Positions 12,144-23,386 of a stretch of 64,000 nt of DNA are shown in pieces; position 1 is the first letter of the stretch; each line of letters starts with the position of its first letter. The position numbers and the translations under genes were made by a program. The stretch comes from Atrichornis clamosus. Taxonomy: Eukaryota; Chordata; Aves; Passeriformes; Menuridae. The notes below the pieces were generated by a model, which was not told the DNA's origin, searched no databases, and saw only the letters and a program-made list of their open reading frames with translations. Location of the stretch: positions 29,175-93,174 of the forward strand of contig WBMZ01003360.1 of NCBI GenBank assembly GCA_013400975.1, read 5' to 3'.

Positions 12144-15100
12144 ACTTTACCAAGAAGATGAAAGCTAGAAAAATAAATGGCATTTGATCTTACAATAGCT
12201 GTAATTTCTAATCACTGTGGCTGAGTGCAAGAGGTTCATTATCATTAAAATCACTGTCATTCCAAAGAAAAGCTGCCACACAAGTTTGCATTTTAAATCA
12301 ATCTTTCTTAATTTTTGTTGACTTGGTGTAACTTCAATTCTTTTGGTTTATCAAATCATGATGCTGTGAAATGCCTCCTTAAACCACTTGATGGCAACAT
12401 AGCAATTCAGATACTAAAGGAGTTTCTAGTTTATGTATATGAAGGTTCAAACAATTTAAAACATTAAAACTAATGTGCACATACTTGAAAAAACCTGAAT
12501 TACAGGCTTTGTGTTTTACTTGTGCTACTATATTTCTTTGATTACTGTATCAACTCAGAAAAAAAAGACTGATAAAAAAAGAGTAACTATCAAAAAAGTG
12601 ACTTCAAAGCCACCTCCTATGAGGCTTTGTGTCAGACATGCAAAAAGATACACCTCCCCAGAGGTCAGCTTTCTGTATGAATGGAGAACTGCACTAGAAG
12701 CTCATTTCATTTTCCAGCAATGGCAGCTGCAACAGGAGGAGGACTGGAACTGCTTGGTAGCTGGCAGTGCACTGCAAGGAGAATCACAGATTAACACATC
12801 CACCTTTGGTCTGCTCTGCACATGACAGTCTGGGTACTAAATCAGCCACTGTTTCCCGGATTAGCTAGGACAGCCAAGGGAAGAGATTGTGGCATGAAGG
12901 TCTGATAGCAGCACTTAGCCTGGAGAAATGGAGAGAAAAGTACAGATGAGAGAGTCTATCTAATTTATTGCCTCTCTAGGCATGTGAAAACAAATAGGAA
13001 GGTGCCGTATTCCTTGAAAAAAACACAAACACCTTCTACTTGTCTCCCACTTCAAATCTATATTCAAACCACTTTAGAGCAACCTCCAAATTAGTGGAGC
13101 GACATACACATCATGATGGAAGAAAATGTATCTCTTCTTGAGCCTTTTATAGATACAATCCATATCAAATGCAGACTTAGCAATTTTTATAGATCAATTT
13201 ATTATGCGACTAATGACAACCAAGGTTAGCTAAAAATAATAAGACTCAAGGGGAAGAAGATAGGTGGCTTACTCAATTTGAAAGACATTTCTTTTTCACA
13301 AGAGCCATTTATCCTTTTAAACTGCAGTTCTGTTACTCTGTAGAGCTGCAGGCTTCATATACTCAATAACCCCTGGTAACAACATCTTCTGTTATGCAGA
13401 CATATTTGTATACCCTTTCTCCATAAGGCAGCAGCACTCACCACATTTCTGATGTCTTTGTAAACAGAACTGTAGTTTTTATCCCATTTTTTAATCTCTT
13501 GTGTGTATTCTTTATAAATTGTGCCTGCTGTATAAAAGAACTCAAGAACATCCTAACATTAATATGCTGGAAATCTCACTGGGTTGGAACACTCGCATAT
13601 TTGACCAGCTGGCTTTTGGTGCATATTAAAATTCTGAGGCAGTCCTGAAGGTATAGGTGCTGTAAAGCCTACAGTGTCTTTATCCATCCAGTAACATCTT
13701 AAATATTACAGCTCCCCCATATTATATGAAGCGATATGTGAGTCTGCAGACATCCTCTCTGCCAGGAAAGGCAGGAAGTGTTTTAACAGCCCCTCACTTC
13801 CCCTCTCTGCAGCTGGTATCACTTAAAACTTGTCCTTGGGCTAAAACCTAGATTGTGATTTTACATAAGCTTTGGCAAAGAGAACCCACCGTTTCTGTCC
13901 CATAGTGTCACAGCCTGAATGATTCACTCTGAAACTCAGTTTCACTGCCTTTTCTAACCCTACTGACCTTCCCTACCATGGCAGCTTCCTTTACAGTTCT
14001 TTCTCCCATCATGTAAATCAACCCTGAAGCCAGAGACACTGCAAGTTTTAAATTCCTCTAAAAGCCTGCCTCGTAACTGATTATTATATAGATTAGTTTT
14101 AGTGTTTCATTAACTAATCTAAAGGCATCTGATTCAATCATCACCAGACAAAACTGGCTAAAAATAATAGAGATTCAGAAGCAATTATTGCTGATGTAAT
14201 GAGATAACTGTAAATTATAGGAACTGAATTAGAAATTATCTAGCAAAGTACTCTAAATACAAGACTGGATAACAGCAAACTTTTCATGCGTAAGTATGTG
14301 AGACAAAGATAATCTGTTTCATTTCAGCAATTGGGCCACTGAGGCTATCATTCACCACCACCGTCAAAAAAAAGAGTAATCCCCTGGTATCAGATGGAAG
14401 CAGAGGTGGAATGCCAACATTGTGAAACTCCTGGGTTGCCTCTGATGCTCCTGTAGGCAAGAGAAATGAACCAGTTCAAATGTCCATGCAAGGGCCAGTT
14501 CAGCTCCTTGTTATTAATTCAGCCATCCTTTAGAGAGAGGCAGTGCTTAGTTCTTGCCTACCTAGTTAGATATTCATGCATATGAAATGTGCTAACTTTT
14601 CGAGTGACAGCATTTCTATAATTGCAACTATCCTGTAACTTTTATCCTGTAACTATCTAAGAGGGACATGAGCATTTAGAAAGACTCCAGTCTGTGAATT
14701 TAGATAAAGGCATGTTTGAAGGAAAAATGCAACAAAACATGTTACAGGAGAAAGTTCTTCCATAGGCATCAGCCGAGAAAAGTGGAACTGCATGTGACTG
14801 CCAGTGGCTATGCCAAATGATGAGTTTGTTGCTCAGACATAGTGCTGATGAATCAGTATAAGGAATAGAATAAAATATAATAGAGGATATTTACCATTAC
14901 AAATTACAGACCCCTCAAACTGAAAGTAGAAATAATCAAGGCAGAAGGGATTAAAACCCTATTTTCCTCCCTGGCCTAACCTATAATGAAATGTCTTTCT
15001 ATTTCACTGGTACAAACCTGCCACTTCTAAACATCCAAGATCCAAGATGCAACTAGAATTTCATAAAACCCCTGCTTTTGTCTCCACATTTTGACTGTTT

Positions 15101-17610
15101 AAGAACTGAAGTTTCCTGTGTCCTGATGAGTGCTCCCATGGGCAGAAGGCTGACATCCTGCAAAAGACTGCTGCCACAGATGTCTGATAGAGCCTAGCAA
15201 ATTCACCTTACACACTGTTCAGACATACCAGATGGACTGGTCCTTTGTTACTTAGCACTATTATGGGACTTGGGCGAGTTTCACGGGCATTTCCAGGAAT
15301 GTTGGAAATACTCCTTGAGGATACAAATTTTGGAAATTTTGCTACATACAGTCTTTGAAGCATGCTTGTTAGTACATGAGGAACTTTTCTTCTGTGCTAA
15401 ACACAGAGCATCTCTCTTCTCCACAACACAGTTGAAGCTTGTATGTCCTACCTTGAGTTTGCTGGAAGTTAAGAGCTTAGATGCTGTCAGCTACTAGAAC
15501 TGACTAGAACTGAGCTGACACATGATAGCTTTGTAAACCAAATTGTGTGTTTGAGCCTAGAGGATTGTCCTACATAAAGGCAATGCTATTTTTCTGAAGT
15601 TATTTTTCTAACATGAGGTGTATCATTGGATCATGTGAGGCTCAGCACACTGAAAATGTTGAGTCTCAATGGTTAGTTCGTATGAAGGGAAGAGAGATAG
15701 ATAAGGAAAAAGTCCAATGTAATAATGAATCAACTACATTTCTACTAAATCAGTTAGGCCAGTTTAGATATATTTGAATCTATCTTCTCTTTCCTTCTTG
15801 CTGATATCATTCTAATTGTGCATATTTTCAAACCTCTCTGACCACAGAAGAGACTGCAACTTACAGATGTCTCCATCTTTCAAGTAATCTGTTAATCAAT
15901 TTGGATTTTCTCATGGTGGTTTTTTTCTTTTTTTTTTTTTTTAATTTACAAAACCAGCTCACATATTTAGTTTTATATTTTATCGGGGAAAAAAATTGTT
16001 TTATATGTTGCTAGCTCCCATATTAGCAAGGAACTTCAGCCCGTTTCAGTAAAGTAGACAGAACACTCTAAGTGTATAACATAGCATCATGCTGCTCTGG
16101 GTATACACTGCACACTGGTTTTTGGGTGTCTTTACTTTAGCTGTAACTATCTTTCATTTAAGATGCCACTCACCACTCACTAAGTCATGGTTTGACTTTC
16201 TGAGAGTTGCTGTGTTGATAGCAAATACCAACACACTCAGACATCATGAACAAATATTATATTTGTTACTGTTGTTCTTTCATTTCATTTAGATGCATTC
16301 ATATTAGTGAAGAAGATGGTAATGAACTGAAATACTAGGTATGAAATTGCATTCTACGCTCAAAGCATTCCTAAAGCAAAAATATTATTAGCAGATCAAT
16401 TGTTTCCAAATGTAATGCCCTACCTAAATTAACATCTCTGTCCCTCAATTTTTTTTTTTTTGTGTTGCAGAATTAAGAATGTGTTTTGCTGTTTCTGCAG
16501 CTTGGCTCTATATTCAAACCAGATTAATAAAAATTTTCAATTCCTAATTTCAAATCTCCCTCTTTCAAAAATTCATCTATCTCTTCTCACACAGCTGCAA
16601 AATAGTGGATGCTAGAACTGAAGGTAATACCAGTGTGGCAAGATTGCACAGTTAGGAGCAACTGGAGACTGCTTGGGTTCCAGCATGTTTATACAGATTA
16701 ATTAGAAAGAAAAATTGATTGGATAGGATATTTATCTAGTTTCAGACATCAGCATCCTCAGACTGTAGGTAAAATAGGATCACTAAGGAAATGTCTACAA
16801 AAAAACCTCAGCAAAAGATAATGTAATTTACTCTCATGACATTCATTTATGTTTGGTAATAAGGCTTGAACACTGCTAAGACAAAGTTTCTGTGGCTCTG
16901 TGCTTTTCCTGCATAGCCCTCACTCCTGTTTCACAGTTTACTTGGTTGGTTACACTGACCAAAGTGTTGCAAAACAGAGGCAGAGAGGCAAAATGAGACT
17001 TGAACAGCAGATGTCAAAAACCATCTGCAGTCATGTTATCATCCTGGTTATATAAGCAGAAGAGGCAAAAATCAAGTGAAATTTGCTGAAAATTTTAGAA
17101 GTATGGAGATCCTGTTGGGTGAATCAAGACTCATTTGAGTTGTGCTCTGAAGAGGGTGATTGCAATTTATGGTTAAACACAAGTTTGGAACTGCAGAAAT
17201 GACCTTTCAAATTGGAAACTGTGGGTGGTACAGTGTCACCCAAGAGCTGCAAGATCAACTGGCACAGAGGATGAAATGGCTCCCAGGGCATCCTGTTCAG
17301 AGCTTCTGAAAGTCATTGTGAGTACTATTAAAAGTCACTATATCTGCGTGTAAATTTAAGGTATGTTTCTAATGTTTTGTCATACAAACTTATTTTTTAA
17401 TTGAAAAAAGCAGATGTATTTCCAAGATATCTGTCTTTAGACAGAGATAGAAGGTGAAAGTCACGTAATGGTAAACATGAATAACTGATTAAAGCTGGCC
17501 TGACACACCACATAAGCAACACACTCTAAGGCAAACTCACATAAAGTACACCTGTACTCCAATAAACCTTTCCTAGTGTAAATTCCTCATTGGCTGAGGG
17601 CAATTCTTAA
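12144..17610. other. Long unique AT-rich stretch
   Basis: No gene or mobile element was recognised in about 5.5 kb. It holds homopolymer T runs at 15920-15942 (one C inside) and 16449-16461, and a small tandem of TATCCTGTAACT at 14629-14640 and 14643-14654. Open frames are short and isolated. Confidence 0.5.
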
Positions 17611-17666
17611 TCTGATAAAAGTGCCTAAATCTTTGAAGATTTAGTGCCTAAACCTTTGTTATCAGA
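17611..17666. repeat. Nested inverted and direct repeats (hairpin-forming)
   Basis: The outer arms TCTGATAA (17611-17618) and TTATCAGA (17659-17666) are exact reverse complements. Inside lies AAATCTT-TG-AAGATTT (17627-17642), a 7-bp stem with a 2-base loop. AGTGCCTAAA occurs twice as a direct repeat (17620-17629 and 17643-17652). The function is unknown; it may be a chance or replication-slippage product. Confidence 0.7.
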
Positions 17667-20035
17667 GACGTTGGGATCATGCAGAGAAAGCAGTTGCTGT
17701 GATGTGCATATGTCAGCATGTTTTAATTCTGCCTTCCCTACGACTTTATGAACACAAAAATAGCCGTGTTCCCATGTTCCTCAGGCTCCTCTTGGTATTT
17801 ATGCAGGGGGTTAATTAGGAAGGGAGGAAGAAGGCACAGTTTCAAAGTTGCATGGTATGAAGGTCCCAGAGCAAGCAAAAGAAGGTGGATGAAATCTCAC
17901 ATACAGAATAAGTTTTTAATTGTGAGGGACTTCTGAGGTCGAGAATATCAAACTCAGTCATATCTGTATCTGGATAAAAAATCATGCACTGGCTACTGAA
18001 GCCTGGGAGGTACTTTCTGTCCACTTTTTCCTTCTAGTTTTCTGGCTAGAAAAGCAGGCTGTAATTACTCTCAGGTTTTGAATCATGTGAGCAAAGGCTA
18101 TGGTGGTTTTACTAATGTGAGGCCAACAGGCACTACAACCCCATGGTGCACCATATCCCAGTATCATGGATTTCCTCTCTTGTGCAGGCCAGGTTATGTT
18201 TGCAGGCCAGACTGCAGCTACCAGAATCATGTGAACAAGAGGGACAGGAACGGAGCTGCAGAGCCACACCAATGTTGGTGGTTTTGTTGGTGTGGAAATG
18301 TAACTCTGGGGCAATTCTTGAGCAATCCCTCCTCATTTTGTCCATATGCTTAGACCTCCTTCCAGGAGCTTTTCCTGCAGAAGGAGTGGAGCTCTCCACA
18401 CTGCACTGCTCCCCTGCTGGTCCTCCCCACTGTAGGAGCTAGGTTGTCTCATCAAGAACCATATGCAGGCTCTTAACCACACCATCTCACACTCCTCATA
18501 GATTTCAACATACCCATGAATCAAAGTAATCCTAATTTTTTTTTTTTTAAGGCTTGAAGGGATTAATACATGAATTCTACTAGCTCCAGCATTCTACCTT
18601 TAACAAGGATGGCTAAAAAGTAGTAAAAATTCAGTATCACCTCATGCTTAGCAGTGTCACACATTTTCATTGAGGGGAAAGGACTGCCAGTAAGGAAAAT
18701 CAGACTGTTTGCAAATACATGGTCCAAGTGCAGGGCAGATTTCATTACAAGAAGAGGTACAATAGTAGCCAAAGCTTCACTGAAAGTCTGTAAAAAGCCT
18801 AGTGAAAAGCAGGTTGGCTGTATCTGTGGAGACAAACAGCAGGCTAAGGAGCCATTTATCCTCCCCTTTAATGAAGAACTTTGTCAGGGTACAATTAGCC
18901 TTGGTTGGAAGGTGTGACTAACTAGTTGTTCAGAGACTCAAAAAATTCTACAGTAATAAACCAGAAACTGATTTTCACAATCTCTGGAAGCAGGAAATTT
19001 GCCTATATATTTTATCCAGAAGGCTTTTTGACTCTGACAAAACTATGACTGCAAACTCTGAACCTAGAGCTTGAAAAGGCAAAAGCCACAATAAAAACAA
19101 GAGCTCATCCCAGGTTTGCAGCAGAGCAGTAAAACTGTCCTGGCACAGTGCAAAGCAACCTGTTTATATCTGCTGACCAGTGATTTACTTTTGCTTCCTA
19201 ACCTCATAGGGTTGCACTTCCCAAAAGCATTTTAGACATCTGAACTGAGGCTTTTGTTTCAGCAACTAAATACTTACAACATTTCCAGTGGTAAGTAATT
19301 TGGAAGTCCTGCCAGGGATCTATCTTGGAACATATTTCTTCTGTAGTTATATGCTTTCATCCGGAAGTATTATGCATTCAGTCGTGTCTGATATCATCCA
19401 GAGATACCTGCTGGCAATTTCAGACCTCATGAGCTGTTATTTGCATGCTTGCATATGCCAGAAAGTATGTCCTAATGGCCTTCATGATGTCTCTGGCTTT
19501 CCGACCTTTCTGGGATAGAACTTGATTTGGAGAGGGTTTGAGCTGGAATTCTTATTTCTTTGGGATGATCTGGTGATTGTTGTTGGTGCTGCATTTTCAT
19601 TCTTTGGTTGGTTGTATATTTCTGTTTAGAGTGAGAATGGAACCTTTCACAAAAAAAGAAAGTTTTGACAACGTTGTTTGCGGGTCGTCCAGATGCACTG
19701 ACCCATTTGAAAATCAGCTCAGAAATGTCTCACTTCTGCCCCTGTGCACCACACACTGCTCTGTCTGTGATTTCTGCACTGAGTGTCCAGTATTGTCACA
19801 TGGTGAGAGGAATATGTCTGGGATTTTTGTAGAAGGAAATTCAGTCCTTAACAGATTAAGTTTGTTATTAGTTATTACTCCTGAAATCCAGCTAGGACTG
19901 GAGGAAGAGCGTGGGGAAGAAAGACTACACTGAGGAAGGATAAATGAAGCCCAGAAGAACCCAAGCAAAGCTCCAAAAGCCTCTTGTTGTGCTCCCCCAG
20001 ACTCTAGGGCAGTCCCAAGGCCTGTCAGAGCCACC
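17667..20035. other. Unique DNA upstream of the 20036 ORF
   Basis: Apart from the hairpin at 18264 and a 13-T run at 18536-18548, no recognised element is present. The segment from about 19870 to 20035 is purine- then C-rich and would be the 5' UTR if the ORF at 20036 is genuine. No TATA box or CpG island is visible immediately upstream. Confidence 0.35.
18264..18295. repeat. 9-bp inverted repeat with 14-base loop
   Basis: CCACACCAA (18264-18272) and TTGGTGTGG (18287-18295) are perfect reverse complements around a GT-rich loop. The hairpin sits in a relatively GC-rich block (about 18080-18460) that I could not assign to any gene or element. Confidence 0.7.
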
Positions 20036-20107
20036 ATGGGTCTGCTCAGGAAGACTTGTCTGGCAGCTCTGCTGTGGAGCTATGTCCTTCTGACCTCTGC
20101 TCAGTAA
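20036..20107 (+). CDS. Candidate signal-peptide-like micro-ORF or first coding exon (unidentified)
   Basis: The ATG sits in a perfect vertebrate Kozak context, GCCACCATGG. The 23 codons that follow read like a textbook secretory signal peptide: a basic N-terminus with Arg5-Lys6, a hydrophobic core (LAALLWSYVLL, residues 9-19) and a small-residue end, Thr-Ser-Ala-Gln, compatible with cleavage after the Ala. The frame closes at TAA (20105-20107). Alternatively, a splice donor at CA|GTAATT (GT at 20104-20105) would end a first coding exon after the second base of the Gln codon. That donor is weak because the last exon base is A rather than G. I do not recognise the protein and see no certain downstream exon. 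Options are a first exon of a secreted or membrane protein, a decayed exon, or coincidence. Confidence 0.3.
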   Translation: MGLLRKTCLAALLWSYVLLTSAQ

Positions 20108-22562
20108 TTCCTTAGGCTGCCAGTGTTGCAGCAGTAATAATATATTCTTCATGGGGCTGTTTCAACCGGCTTTTTAATGCAACTGTCTCAGATTTCTCTT
20201 GGATCCTGCAGAAAAAAAAAGAGGATTTTTTCTATTTTGAAAGTGCTGTCTCTGCTGTCAGAGCTGGTCATGTTACCCACTCTGACCAGTTAACTGAGAG
20301 ATTAAACACTTCTCTGTTCACAAATTGTTCCTGATCCTGCTTTATACTGATATATTTGTTACTTGGAAGGGTTAGACCAATCATATTCATGATTCTCTTT
20401 GAACCCTGGATTATTCATAAATTGATCATAGCAACTATTCAAGTGCTTAATCAAAGCTGGATTTAATCAAAGCACTTCTATTCTGTCATTAGTCACTTAA
20501 AAAGTCACTTGATGTTGCCTTATCACTGGAGCTATGACTGCAAGTATTTCATCTGGCAATGATGGAAAGCATCTTCCCTTTTCTGGATGAATCTCATGCA
20601 TCAGAATTGAAAGAAAAGATTACATAGCTGATATGGGCAGAGCTTCAGCACCTGCGGCAGAAGGTGCTGTTACAGAAACCTGTTGTTAAAAAACAACTTT
20701 CTTCTGCTTCAACAAAAGATGAATGATAGAATAATTTCTTGATGTTAGTAGTCATGATTAAAAGCATGAAATTTGCTTCCTTAAAATAGTTACATGCACC
20801 ACATTTTCAGTTGGAGTGTATATAAGCAATGAATAATAAGAGGGCAGGTGTAGGCTAATCAGAGTCTTGCTCAGTGAACAAGATGTACAGAGAAAAAAGT
20901 GGTGTACAGAGAAACCTATGTTTCCTCTGTGTTCTCATACAGCTGTAATTGAGTCACTGAGGGAAGCAGGTATCTAGTATATCTACATTTAACTGTGTTA
21001 CAGTTAGCACCTCATTCTTCTCTTTCTTCTACTGAAGTACCTCAAATGATCATTTCCAGAGAATTCAGAAAAACAGTGTGAAAGGACTTTTTAAGGGAAG
21101 AGAACAACACCTACTGGAAATACAGGAGCAGTCATTTGAATCTTTTCTGTCATTTAGAAATCAACATCCACATCAGACTTCAGCCACTAAAAATATACTG
21201 AATATTTCAGACAACTTTTACTTCTATTCCCACTCTCAACAATGCCTCAGGTTTTGTAATCAGGCTGGTCTCCAAACGCTCAAAGCAACATCTCTTGGAA
21301 GGAGTACCTAAGCTACTGGCAATAGAGAGCCTGGCAAGGGAGAGAGACAAGTATTTCTGCAGGGCGTTCAGACGTGAAGACCAGAGTGACCTCTTGCAGT
21401 GATTGTTCCTCTCCACTGATCCTACATGAAGCACAAAGCAATTGCTACTGACCTTGGTGTGTCAAGGACGTATCCAACTTGAGATGGGATATGCCACATT
21501 TTATTTACGTAGATGATGCAGAAGAGTTCGTGTTCACCTGATGCACAGGTGCACAATTACATTTTCTCTGTTACCAGTGCATGAGCTGGAATCACAGATG
21601 GACCATGCGAACTGCAGAACAAAGTGGACAGTGGTGGGACTAAAAGAAAGTAGGTAAGAACCTGTCTGCCTTTCAGTCTTGAGAAACAGCTTGAAGTGAC
21701 ACATTGCTTTAGGTCACAGTCCCACGTACTCATCTTGACCTGATATCAATGCTTAGATGAGATACAGAAATTTTACAGTAACATGCACTGGGTTTGGATC
21801 ACACCTGCTACAGAAAAATATTTTTTCCCCATAGTCTTTTCCTTTTCCCTCAGAAATAGAATTCCACAGTAAACAGCTATACACTGTGAACTAAGCACCA
21901 TCCTGTACTCTGTAATTTTAAAAAATGGATTTGCATTGGCCAGTGTTTAGACACCTTCCCAAATTCCATGGAGACATAGAGACATTTGCAAAGCATCCAG
22001 CTGCACTACAGCTGTAGTGAAAAAAAGACAAGTATGAAAGCAATCAAGCAACCAAAAAAATCCCGAAAACTAAACCACCAAACATATTTCTAAAATATTT
22101 TTAGAATTTGAACATCTGAAATTCTAAATTACAGCCTTGTGATCCAGGTGACCTTTTGGATTTAATTAATTTCATAAAATGATCCAAAACTGAGACAGAA
22201 GCAATTCAAGCTACCTGTAAATTAACGCTGGAAAGCAAAACCCTCATGTATCAAAATCCTTACAAAAATTGGACTATTTAATTCAGTTCACTTCACTCAA
22301 AAATTGCTGTATTCAGAAGGGAAAACCCTCTCAGAATAACTTTTGCCCCTGAAATGCAGTATAAGCAGACCAGTAGAACACCCAAGCAATGAGAGAAGTA
22401 ACATGAATAGAAAGGCTTTTTATTTATTATTTGTGTGAAACATTTTCTTTTCAAACTCCTCCCAAGTTAAGCAGTTATGGGTGATGTACAGATGGTTCAG
22501 CAATGACACATTTACAGCTGCATCCATTCTCACACAAAGGTGTCTCCACTTGTGTTTCCCAC
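20108..22562. other. Unique DNA, no feature recognised
   Basis: A short A run lies at 20212-20220. If 20036 is a first exon, this would be the start of its first intron. The open frames present (77, 75 codons) have no recognisable similarity. Confidence 0.45.
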
Positions 22563-23381
22563 TGTCCTGGTTTTGACTAGGATAGAGTTCTTTTTCTTCT
22601 TACTAGCTGGTACAGTGCTGTGTTTTGGATTTAGTATGAGGATAATGTTGATAATACACTGATGTTTTAGTTGTTGCTGAGTAGTCAAGGAATTTTCAGT
22701 TTCCCATCTCTGCCAGTGAACAGGTGCAAAAGAAGCTGGGAGGGAGCACAGCCAGGACAGCTGACCCAAACGGGCCAAAGGGATGTTCCATACCATAGAA
22801 CATCATGCTCAGTGCATAAACTGGGGGAGTTGGCTGGGAGCCACAGAATGCTGCCCAGGAACAGGCTGGATATCAGTCAGCAGGTGGTGAAGCAATCGTA
22901 TTGTGCATCACTTGTCTTTCTCGGATTTTATTCCTCTCTCTCTCTACTCCCCTTTTCATTTTACTTGTTATTGCTATTATTTTCACTTTATTATTATTTT
23001 TTACTTTATTTCAATGAGTATATTCCCTTTGTATCAACCCATGAATTTTCCCACTTTTACTCTTCAAATTCAGGTTAGATATTAGGAAGGAATTTTTTAC
23101 TGTGAGAGTGGTGAGGTGTTGGAACAGGTTGCCCAGGGAGCTGTGGACTCCCCAACCCTGGCAGTGTTCAAAGACAGGTTGGATAAGGCCTTGACCTCAT
23201 CTAGCTGGAGGTATCCCTGCCCATGGCAGGGAACCTGGGCCTAAATGATCTTTATGGTCCATACGATTTCCTTAACTTTTTATAGATTTATGATTTGGTG
23301 ATTCTCTCCCCCACCCCACCAGCGGAAAGTGAGTGAATGGCAGCATGGTACTTAATTGCAAGCTGGGGTTAAACCATGATA
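22563..23381 (+). mobile_element. Avian endogenous retrovirus LTR (solo), interrupted by a CR1
   Basis: It starts TGTCCTGGTTTTGACTAGG and ends GGGGTTAAACCATGATA. The order of blocks matches the truncated copy at 1579. The LTR body spans 22563-23072 and resumes about 23300-23381 after a nested CR1. The bases just outside are CCCAC (22558-22562) and CCTAC (23382-23386), a plausible 5-bp target-site duplication with one mismatch. A 5-bp duplication is known for several retroviral classes, so it does not fix the class. No internal gag, pol or env sequence is present, consistent with a solo LTR left by recombination. Confidence 0.88.
23073..23300 (+). mobile_element. CR1 LINE 3' fragment nested in the LTR
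   Basis: It runs from GGTTAGATATTAGGAAGG through 'GTTGCCCAGGGAGCTGTGGA' and 'CCCTGCCCATGGCAGGGAAC' to a degraded ATTTATGATTTGG terminus. This is the CR1 3' UTR in plus orientation. It splits the LTR between its TTTTACTCTTC block and its TCTCCCCCACCCCACC block. The right junction is uncertain by about 10 bases because both elements carry a GATTCT-like string there. Confidence 0.92.
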
Positions 23382-23386
23382 CCTAC

